In this document: piece after piece, positions 9,047 to 16,781 of the stretch
How positions within the stretch are numbered: the first letter of the stretch is position 1
Layout of the letters: each line of letters starts with the position of its first letter
Source: Roseibium limicola
GTDB lineage: Bacteria; Pseudomonadota; Alphaproteobacteria; Rhizobiales; Stappiaceae
DNA: 64,000 nt
Direction: 5' to 3'
NCBI RefSeq assembly: GCF_017313085.1
Contig: NZ_JAFLNF010000006.1
Span: forward strand, 186,001 to 250,000
Position numbers and translations under genes: made by a program
Notes under the pieces: model-generated
What the model saw: the letters and a program-made list of their open reading frames with translations, nothing else
Told to the model about the DNA's origin: nothing
The model's database searches: none

Positions 9047-9499
9047 GTGTCGAAAACCACGGTCCTGTTCCTTTGCAGGGACAATGCGTTGTTGGGTCCG
9101 CTCGCCGAGGCCTATTTTAATCGGCAGGGCGGTGGTCTCGTCCGCTCCTTTTCAGCTGGCGTTGATCCGGTCGATGAACTCGACAGCAATGTGACAAGAC
9201 TCCTGTGCGCGCGTGGAATGTCGGTCGATGGGCTCGGGCCGAAAAGCTTTGAAGTCTTTACAATGGCCCACGCTCCGTTGCCGGACCGGTTGATCGTGCT
9301 GGACGGGTGCTTTTTGCCGGAATTGCCAAAACCGTGGCAGGGGGAGGTTCCGGTTCATAACTGGTGCGTGGCCGCAGGGGTTGGATATCCCCGCTCCTAT
9401 TCCGCTGCAGCAGAATATTTCCGCCGGATCCGCAACGCAGTAGATCGGGTGCTGGAGCCCGGGCCGCGAGAGACTTATCCGTCCACCCGCGTCGCCTGA
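9047..9499 (+). CDS. Low-molecular-weight phosphatase/ArsC-fold protein with degenerate active site
   Basis: About 150 residues from GTG at 9047 (GGAG 9-12 bp upstream); a longer frame opens at 8978 but lacks a ribosome-binding site. The opening TTVLFLCRDNALLGPLAEAY aligns with the P-loop of LMW tyrosine phosphatases and thioredoxin-type arsenate reductases (LFLCxxNxxRSxxAEA). The invariant arginine of C-x5-R-S/T is Leu here and the next residue Gly; the catalytic Asp-Pro near the C-terminus is also not seen. FSAGV and the general fold pattern remain. Probably not an active phosphatase; a binding role is possible. Function unknown. Confidence 0.7.
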   Translation: MSKTTVLFLCRDNALLGPLAEAYFNRQGGGLVRSFSAGVDPVDELDSNVTRLLCARGMSVDGLGPKSFEVFTMAHAPLPDRLIVLDGCFLPELPKPWQGEVPVHNWCVAAGVGYPRSYSAAAEYFRRIRNAVDRVLEPGPRETYPSTRVA

Positions 9500-9544
9500 C
9501 CTTTGGTCTGGATACTGTTTGGCGCCAGTAGACTTCGTTTGTGA

Positions 9545-10246
9545 CTAGACGGCGGCACAGATCCGAATGACCTCACGCGTTTCGTCTCTAACACGCCGAA
9601 ATCCGGAAGATGCGTTCGGGCTCAGCAATCCGATGACATCGCCGCGCTCGAAACTCAGATTGGCTCCGAATTTCTTCGCCAGCGCCTGCATTCTGCGGTT
9701 GGTCGAGAGGCAGTTGACATACATCAGGCGCACGTTGAGGGCTTCGGCCTCCAGCAAGGTCAGTTCCATCAGTCGGGTGCCGATGCCCTTTCGCCGCCAA
9801 TCGGCTTCGACGCTAAAGGCGGCTTCTGACTGATGCAAGCCGTTGTCCTGGGCCAGCAGACCACGCAGTTCTCCGGCAGCGCGAATGGCTCCCTCTTCTT
9901 CATAGGCGAAGATCACGGAGTCGAGCGAGAAGGCTGTTTCTGCATAAGTTTGCAGAAAGGCATCGCTGGCGATCATGGCGAAGCGATTGCGGCGGGCTTC
10001 CGGGTCGAGCCTGAGGAGATGTCCAAGAAATTCGGATTTATCGGCGCTGGTCAGTCTTCGAATGCGGACGTCGTGGAAAGCCGTATGCAGATCCTGATGC
10101 ACCTGGCCAGACGCGTCGGGCGACAACCAGCACAGGTCAACATGCGGCAAATTCTTTGCGAGTTTGTTGGTCAGGAAGGTCACGACGGAAGACAATCGAC
10201 GGTACACCGACGAGAAATCCGGGAGAGGGAAACGAGGCAAGGACAC
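9545..10246 (-). CDS. GNAT-family N-acetyltransferase
   Basis: About 233 residues from GTG at 10246, preferred because GGAG precedes it by 8 bp; a TTG at 10321 extends the frame but has no ribosome-binding site. The GNAT fold is recognisable from IRRLTSADKSEFLGHL, the acetyl-CoA-binding motif A (SVEADWRRKGIGTRLMELTL) and the following VNCLSTNRRMQALAKKFG. Substrate unknown. It converges on the phosphatase-like gene, 45 bp away. Confidence 0.83.
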   Translation of the reverse strand: MSLPRFPLPDFSSVYRRLSSVVTFLTNKLAKNLPHVDLCWLSPDASGQVHQDLHTAFHDVRIRRLTSADKSEFLGHLLRLDPEARRNRFAMIASDAFLQTYAETAFSLDSVIFAYEEEGAIRAAGELRGLLAQDNGLHQSEAAFSVEADWRRKGIGTRLMELTLLEAEALNVRLMYVNCLSTNRRMQALAKKFGANLSFERGDVIGLLSPNASSGFRRVRDETREVIRICAAV

Positions 10247-10415
10247 GTGACGTGCTCCAGATTCTAGAACAGATCCTCCCGTTGCTCCTCCAAGCTGCGA
10301 AACTATACGCAAATTCGACAAATTAATTCAATAACTATGTATCGCTGTTCCTGGGCTTTTGCTTTTCCTGTGAAGCCTGCGGTATGAGTTGAAACAGTTT
10401 TGCGGCGGTATAGGG

Positions 10416-10949
10416 ATGGGACGACAGATGAAACAGATGATTACGTTGACGGTAGCGCTGGGCTTGGCCTTGTCGGTGACAGCCTGTCAGCGCTTCTCTT
10501 CAAACCGGAATTACGCGGCGCCTCTTCCGGCGACGCCGACGACCCCGGTTGGCCAGGGCGCACTGCAACCACTTGATCCGCTCGCTACCCCAGGTGTCGG
10601 TCAGGTCAGCCAGGAGCCGTTGCCCGGTGAAACGCAGGTGGCAGCGATTGAACCGACAGGCGCCAAGGATGTCAGCCGGTCCGACATGGCAGGCGGTTGG
10701 AAGCTGGTCTCAAGCAACGACAGCTGCATGGCCTTCATGGCACTGACGTCCTGGTCGGGCGGTTATCGCGCCAACACCCGTGGTTGCAATAGCGTCGAAT
10801 TGTCGAGCATTTCGGCGTGGAACATTTCCGGCAAGCAGGTGATTCTCAAGAACGCCGACGGTCAGGCTGTCGCGACGCTCTATGCGGCATCGGATGTTCA
10901 ATTCAACGGCCAGACGGCCACAGGCGCTCCGGTTTCATTGAACCGATAG
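10416..10949 (+). CDS. Inh/Omp19-like outer-membrane lipoprotein (protease-inhibitor fold)
   Basis: About 177 residues. Signal peptide with a lipobox (LALSVTAC), so a lipidated cysteine is expected. A Pro/Ala-rich linker follows, then a roughly 90-residue C-terminal domain beginning DMAGGWKLVSSNDSC, with GCNSVELSSISAW and a final TGAPVSLNR. This matches the AprI/Inh beta-barrel family and the Brucella antigen Omp19, which inhibit metallo- or other proteases. The start is ATG 10416 or 10428; both precede the same signal peptide. It stands alone, with no adjacent protease gene. Confidence 0.83.
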   Translation: MGRQMKQMITLTVALGLALSVTACQRFSSNRNYAAPLPATPTTPVGQGALQPLDPLATPGVGQVSQEPLPGETQVAAIEPTGAKDVSRSDMAGGWKLVSSNDSCMAFMALTSWSGGYRANTRGCNSVELSSISAWNISGKQVILKNADGQAVATLYAASDVQFNGQTATGAPVSLNR

Positions 10950-11022
10950 CAACTTTAAATAAATGATTGCACGTATTGCGCGCAAAGAGGGAATTGCTAT
11001 TGTGCCTTAGGGGGTACTTACA

Positions 11023-11790
11023 ATGGCAAAATATGAACCTTTGCGCGCTCACCTCGTGCAATTGGAGGGACTGACCTGGACAGCCAAGCTCGTCGAGATT
11101 GAATCGATCTTGGGGTCCAGGCTCCCCAACAGTGCAGTTCGTCACCGCACATGGTGGGCAAACTCGGGCGGTAATCTGGTCCATCAGAATGCCTGGCTGG
11201 AGGCTGGCTGGCGGGTCGATAAAGCGGATCTTGCGCGCGGGGCCGTCATGTTTCGACGAGCTCATGTGCGTGGGGTGGTGACTTCCCGTTCTCCTGAGCC
11301 CATCGCGCAGGATACAACCGCCAGACGTTCGAAAGCTGCACCTGATCTTTCCAGACAGCATGAACTCCTCGAACAGCCCGTGACTGTCACGTTGCGGGCG
11401 CAATGGACTATGGTCGGCATTCTGGATGAGCTGTCCGATGCGGCTGACTGGATCAATGATGAGGCGACCGTTTTGCGGATGGTGGCATTTCAAAAGAATG
11501 ATCCGGCATCCGTGTTGATCAGCTGTGGTCGGTTGCGGCAGGCGATCGGAGCGCTGCGCAGTCTGGCTGCCAGTACGGCGGGGCAAAAGAAGCTGTTCTC
11601 GGGTATTCCTGCCGCAACTGGCAGTGCGATGGAAGTGCATATGCTGCAACCGGGCAATGCCTGGCTTCTGGCGGATGGCCAGAGCCGGAAGGCCGATCTC
11701 GCCCTCGCTGAGGAACGTCGTATGGTTGCCCAGCTTTTATTGCTGCAAGAACGCCAGAGCGGCCGAGGTCAGAAGCTCTTGTCGCTCTGA
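11023..11790 (+). CDS. Uncharacterised protein with N-terminal DUF7662-like domain
   Basis: 255 residues. The first 80 or so carry the pattern YEPLRAHL, LPNSAVRHRTWWAN and AWLEAGWRVDKADL, ending in a short FRR strand. This recurs in uncharacterised bacterial proteins that I recall as DUF7662; the label is unverified. A low-complexity linker follows, then a second region (about 120-255; ISCGRLRQAIGALRSLAA, HMLQPGNAWLLADG) that I do not recognise. No signal peptide or membrane helix. ATG at 11023 follows a GGGGG-containing stretch. Single gene; function unknown. Confidence 0.6.
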   Translation: MAKYEPLRAHLVQLEGLTWTAKLVEIESILGSRLPNSAVRHRTWWANSGGNLVHQNAWLEAGWRVDKADLARGAVMFRRAHVRGVVTSRSPEPIAQDTTARRSKAAPDLSRQHELLEQPVTVTLRAQWTMVGILDELSDAADWINDEATVLRMVAFQKNDPASVLISCGRLRQAIGALRSLAASTAGQKKLFSGIPAATGSAMEVHMLQPGNAWLLADGQSRKADLALAEERRMVAQLLLLQERQSGRGQKLLSL

Positions 11791-11918
11791 ACGGTTCTGC
11801 TGAAAGCATGTGTTCCGGTGGATGGCTTGGGTGTCTACCCGTCAGGTTCGTTGGAAGGGCGGTGGGGCTGCTGTCGGCTGCTTCGTTGGGCACCGTCACC
11901 CGTGATCTGACGAAAGTC

Positions 11919-11950
11919 GTGAGCTTTTAAACCAATTTAAAAGGGTTCAC
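11919..11950. repeat. AT-rich stem-loop upstream of zapE
   Basis: Perfect 8-bp inverted repeat CTTTTAAA (11924-11931) / TTTAAAAG (11936-11943), loop CCAA, flanked by a second pairing block GTGA (11919-11922) / TCAC (11947-11950). It lies about 100 bp before zapE and 130 bp after the previous gene. It could be an operator or a weak terminator; there is no T tract. Confidence 0.45.
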
Positions 11951-12052
11951 GGCGATTTTCCCGGTCAGTCTCGGCGGGCAAGTCCTTGCATAACGTGTCG
12001 ATTAGTCCTATGCCGCCCACGATGAGCGATTGATTGTCCTGAGTCTGACCCC

Positions 12053-13252
12053 ATGGATCTCGGACGTCCGCTCAACCACGGAGCGTCAGCTTTGAAAGTC
12101 GATTTGCCGGTCAGCCGGGCCCTGCAGCATAAGTATGAGGCCCTCGTTTCCGCGGGAGAAATCTCCGAGGATCCGATCCAGCTGGACATTGTCCGCCGCC
12201 TCGATCAGCTGAACACTGACCTTTCCCAATTACGTCTGGCGACGAAGAAAAGCTCCTTGGGCTGGCTTTTCAAGCGCAACCGGCAGACACCGGAGCACGT
12301 CCAGGGGCTTTATCTCTGGGGCGGTGTCGGTCGCGGCAAGACCATGATCATGGACTTGTTCATGGAAGTGGCTGTTGTGCGACGCAAGCGCCGAGCGCAT
12401 TTCCATGAGTTCATGGCCGATGTGCATGAGCGTATCCACGCCTATCGCCAGGCTTTGAAACGCGGGGAGGTCAAGGGCGATGACCCGATTGCTCCTGTCG
12501 CCGCCCAGCTGGCGGAAGAGACACGGCTTCTCTGCTTCGATGAATTCTCCGTCAACGATATTGCGGATGCCATGATCCTGGGGCGTCTGTTCACTCAGCT
12601 GTTTGCATTGGGGGTGGTGGTCGTGGCCACATCCAACGTCGATCCGAAGGATCTTTATAGAGATGGCCTCAATCGACAGCTCTTCCTTCCTTTCGTCGAA
12701 CTTCTGCAGCAGAACGTTGATGTGGTGATGCTGGACAGCCCGACTGATTACCGGTTGGAGAAGCTGGCTGGCGCGCCGATCTACATCAGCCCACTTGGTG
12801 GCGATGCTCAGGAGCGCATGAACGAATTGTGGCGCAAGCTTACCCATGGCGTGAAGGCCAGGCCGGAAGAGCTTGAAGCCAAGGGGCGCAAGATCCCGGT
12901 GGCAGTTGCGGCCGCCGGCGCGGCACGCTTCAGTTTCGAGGAACTGTGCGCCCGACCGTTGGGTGCGGCCGACTATCTGCGCATCGCCCATGCCTATGGT
13001 ACTGTGTTTCTGGAGGATGTCCCGGTGATGTCCAAGGCGCGTCGCAATGAGGCGAAGCGTTTTATCAATCTCATCGACGCCCTCTACGACAATGGTATCA
13101 AACTCGTCATTTCTGCTGAGGCGGAGCCCACGAGCCTGTATGTTGGCGAAGGGGGAACGGAGTCATTCGAATTCGATCGCACGATCTCTCGATTGATCGA
13201 AATGCGGTCGGAAGCTTACCTGGCAGGTAATGTCAGGCAGCAAAACGCTTAA
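12053..13252 (+). CDS. zapE: AFG1-type ATPase, cell division protein ZapE
   Basis: 399 residues, the usual length. Walker A WGGVGRGKT sits at about 89-97, then HFHEFMADVHERIH and Walker B LLCFDEFSVNDIADA, with the sensor region VVVATSNVDP. The family (Afg1/Lace1, ZapE) is an AAA-like P-loop ATPase; in E. coli it acts on FtsZ rings, in mitochondria on membrane protein turnover. It sits directly upstream of mdh, as in many Hyphomicrobiales. A weak sigma-70-like pair (TTGCAT 11996, TATGCC 12019, 17-bp spacer) precedes it. Confidence 0.92.
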   Translation: MDLGRPLNHGASALKVDLPVSRALQHKYEALVSAGEISEDPIQLDIVRRLDQLNTDLSQLRLATKKSSLGWLFKRNRQTPEHVQGLYLWGGVGRGKTMIMDLFMEVAVVRRKRRAHFHEFMADVHERIHAYRQALKRGEVKGDDPIAPVAAQLAEETRLLCFDEFSVNDIADAMILGRLFTQLFALGVVVVATSNVDPKDLYRDGLNRQLFLPFVELLQQNVDVVMLDSPTDYRLEKLAGAPIYISPLGGDAQERMNELWRKLTHGVKARPEELEAKGRKIPVAVAAAGAARFSFEELCARPLGAADYLRIAHAYGTVFLEDVPVMSKARRNEAKRFINLIDALYDNGIKLVISAEAEPTSLYVGEGGTESFEFDRTISRLIEMRSEAYLAGNVRQQNA

Positions 13253-13361
13253 GTTGCATTCCCAATAGGTCAACTATGGGAAATGGAATAAAGGCGAAGC
13301 AAACGCGGATTCTGCGCAATATCCTTGTGGTAAGGTTGCGTGGGTTCGTTAAAGAGAGTAG

Positions 13362-13389
13362 TGCCATCCGCAGTCATCACCGGATGGCA
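13362..13389 (+). other. Hairpin in the mdh leader
   Basis: Perfect 9-bp inverted repeat TGCCATCCG (13362-13370) / CGGATGGCA (13381-13389) around a 10-nt loop, 36 bp before the mdh start. No T tract follows, so it is more likely an mRNA-stability or regulatory leader structure, or an operator, than a terminator. Confidence 0.5.
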
Positions 13390-13392
13390 TAA

Positions 13393-14388
<996 letters not shown>

Positions 14389-14420
14389 CGGCTTTAACGC
14401 GTCCGCTCGTACTTAAAAGT

Positions 14421-14446
14421 GATCGCCGCGTCCCCTCGCGGCGGTC
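14421..14446 (+). other. Hairpin between mdh and sucC
   Basis: GATCGCCGCG (14421-14430) pairs with CGCGGCGGTC (14437-14446), 10 bp with one G-T wobble, around a 6-nt loop. It ends 21 bp before the sucC start, with no T tract. Possibly an RNA processing or stabilising element in the polycistronic message. Confidence 0.45.
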
Positions 14447-14467
14447 CTCCGACAACGGGGGAAACCT

Positions 14468-15667
14468 ATGAATATCCATGAATATCAGGCCAAAGCGGTT
14501 CTGAAGGAATTTGGCGCGCCGGTTGCTGAAGGCATCGCCATCTACTCAGCCGATGAGGCAGAAGCTGCTGCCAAGAAGCTTCCCGGACCGCTCTGGGTCG
14601 TCAAGTCCCAGATCCATGCGGGTGGCCGCGGCAAGGGCAAGTTCAAGGAACTCGGCCCCGATGCCAAGGGCGGTGTTCGCCTTGCTTTCTCTCTTGAGGA
14701 AGTGACGGCACACGCCAAGGACATGCTCGGAAACACCCTGGTGACCGCGCAGACCGGTGATGCCGGCAAAGTCGTCAACCGTCTCTATATTGAAGACGGT
14801 GCCGACATTGAGCGCGAGCTTTATCTCTCCATCCTCGTGGACCGTACCTGCGGCCAGGTTGCTTTCGTGGTCTCCACAGAAGGCGGCATGGACATTGAGG
14901 CTGTTGCTGAAGAGACACCTGAAAAGATCCACAATCTGCCGATCAGCCCGGATACGGGTGTAACGGACGCAGATGCTGGCAAGCTTTGCGATTGGCTGGA
15001 ACTGACCGGCGCTGCTCGCGAAGACGGCATGAAGCTGTTCCCGATCCTCTACACGGCCTTCGTGGAAAAGGACATGGCGCTGCTGGAAGTGAACCCGCTG
15101 ATCGTCATGAAAGATGGCCACCTGCGCGTTCTCGACGCCAAGGTCTCCTTCGATGGCAACGCCCTGTTCCGTCATGACGACATCTTCGCCCTGCGCGACG
15201 AGTCCGAAGAAGACGCCAAGGAAATCGAGGCTTCCAAGTACGACCTGGCCTATGTGGCACTCGATGGTGACATCGGCTGCATGGTCAATGGGGCCGGCCT
15301 CGCCATGGCCACTATGGACATCATCAAGCTCTACGGCTCCGAGCCGGCGAACTTCCTTGATGTTGGTGGCGGCGCCACCAAGGAAAAGGTCACAGCAGCG
15401 TTCAAGATCATCACCTCCGATCCGAACGTTAAGGGCATCCTCGTCAACATCTTCGGTGGCATCATGCGCTGTGATGTGATCGCGGAAGGTGTTCTGGCTG
15501 CTGTCACCGAAGTCGGTCTCCAGGTGCCCCTGGTTGTCCGCCTCGAAGGCACCAACGTTGAACTCGGCAAGAAGATCATTTCTGAAAGCGGAATGAACGT
15601 GATCGCAGCCGATGACCTCGACGACGCCGCCCAGAAGATTGTCAAGGCCGTGAAGGGGGGCGCATAA
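14468..15667 (+). CDS. sucC: Succinyl-CoA synthetase beta subunit (ADP-forming)
   Basis: 399 residues. Starts MNIHEYQAK, typical of SucC, with an ATP-grasp region ([19 protein letters not shown]), [11 protein letters not shown], and the C-terminal CoA-ligase domain ([28 protein letters not shown]). With SucD it converts succinyl-CoA to succinate with nucleoside triphosphate formation. Good ribosome-binding site (GGGGGAAACC). Its stop overlaps the sucD start by one base, indicating translational coupling. Confidence 0.98.
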   Translation: MNIHEYQAKAVLKEFGAPVAEGIAIYSADEAEAAAKKLPGPLWVVKSQIHAGGRGKGKFKELGPDAKGGVRLAFSLEEVTAHAKDMLGNTLVTAQTGDAGKVVNRLYIEDGADIERELYLSILVDRTCGQVAFVVSTEGGMDIEAVAEETPEKIHNLPISPDTGVTDADAGKLCDWLELTGAAREDGMKLFPILYTAFVEKDMALLEVNPLIVMKDGHLRVLDAKVSFDGNALFRHDDIFALRDESEEDAKEIEASKYDLAYVALDGDIGCMVNGAGLAMATMDIIKLYGSEPANFLDVGGGATKEKVTAAFKIITSDPNVKGILVNIFGGIMRCDVIAEGVLAAVTEVGLQVPLVVRLEGTNVELGKKIISESGMNVIAADDLDDAAQKIVKAVKGGA

Positions 15668-16575
15668 TGTCCATCCTCGTCAATAAAGACACGAAAATCA
15701 TCGTTCAGGGCCTGACCGGCAAAACCGGCACGTTCCACACCGAACAGGCTCTGCAGTACTACGGCACCAAGATGGTCGGTGGTGTACACCCTAAAAAGGG
15801 CGGATCCACCTGGTCCAGTGGGGTTGATGCTTCGGCTGAACTTCCGATCTTTGCCAGCGTTGGCGAAGCCAAGGAAGCCACCGGCGCAGATGCTTCCGTG
15901 ATCTATGTCCCGCCGGCAGGCGCTGGCGCTGCGATCATCGAAGCCATCGATGCGGAAGTTCCGTTCATCGTCTGCATCACCGAGGGTATCCCGGTCGCCG
16001 ACATGATCAAGGTGAAGGCGAAGCTGGAGAAGTCCAAGTCTCGTCTGCTTGGGCCCAACTGCCCTGGTATCCTGACCCCTGAAGAATGCAAGATCGGCAT
16101 CATGCCGGGCTCCATCTTCAAGAAGGGCTCCGTTGGCGTCGTCTCGCGCTCCGGCACGCTGACCTACGAGGCGGTCTTCCAGACCTCCAACGCAGGTCTC
16201 GGCCAGACCACGGCTGTCGGCATCGGCGGCGATCCGGTGAAGGGCACGGAGTTCATCGACATCCTGGAAATGTTCCTGGCCGACGATGAAACCAAGTCGA
16301 TCATCATGATCGGTGAAATCGGTGGTTCTGCAGAAGAAGAAGCAGCTCAGTTCCTGATGGACGAAGCCAAGAAGGGCCGTAAAAAGCCGATGGCTGGCTT
16401 CATTGCCGGACGTACCGCTCCTCCTGGCCGCACCATGGGTCACGCCGGTGCTGTGATCTCCGGCGGCAAGGGCGGCGCGGAAGACAAGATCGCAGCCATG
16501 GAAGAAGCTGGCATCAAGGTGTCGCCTTCTCCTGCGAAGCTTGGCGAGACGCTTCTTGAAGTTCTCAAGGGCTAA
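15667..16575 (+). CDS. sucD: Succinyl-CoA synthetase alpha subunit
   Basis: 302 residues. N-terminal CoA-binding Rossmann domain ([17 protein letters not shown]) and the phosphohistidine loop [10 protein letters not shown] near residue 255, with [10 protein letters not shown] in the middle. Partner of SucC in the TCA cycle. It starts inside the sucC stop codon (TAATG). A 206-bp gap to sucA follows. Confidence 0.98.
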   Translation: MSILVNKDTKIIVQGLTGKTGTFHTEQALQYYGTKMVGGVHPKKGGSTWSSGVDASAELPIFASVGEAKEATGADASVIYVPPAGAGAAIIEAIDAEVPFIVCITEGIPVADMIKVKAKLEKSKSRLLGPNCPGILTPEECKIGIMPGSIFKKGSVGVVSRSGTLTYEAVFQTSNAGLGQTTAVGIGGDPVKGTEFIDILEMFLADDETKSIIMIGEIGGSAEEEAAQFLMDEAKKGRKKPMAGFIAGRTAPPGRTMGHAGAVISGGKGGAEDKIAAMEEAGIKVSPSPAKLGETLLEVLKG

Positions 16576-16639
16576 TGCATTTAATGCCACTTGCGCGACG
16601 TAATTTCTTTACGTTTCGCTAGGCATGATGCCACGATCA

Positions 16640-16668
16640 GGTCGAGACGCAGTCATTGCGCCTCGACC
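16640..16668 (+). other. Hairpin in the sucD-sucA gap
   Basis: GGTCGAG (16640-16646) pairs with CTCGACC (16662-16668), then one mismatch, then CGC (16648-16650) with GCG (16658-16660), around a 7-nt loop. It lies 114 bp before sucA in a 206-bp gap that otherwise shows no gene. No T tract. It could protect or process the message, or mark an internal control point. Confidence 0.4.
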
Positions 16669-16781
16669 GGCTTTTCGAGGGACCGGGCAACAGCGTCGGT
16701 CTCAAACACCAAACCGAAAAGGGCGAACCGGCTTTTTGGGTTCGGCCTTCAAAACAAGGGCGGAGAATTTGTCTCCGCTGG

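Noticed and set aside
15331-16590. 419-codon open frame antisense to sucC/sucD
   Set aside because: High-GC third positions leave long antisense frames open; the product has no recognisable family and the sense genes are certain.
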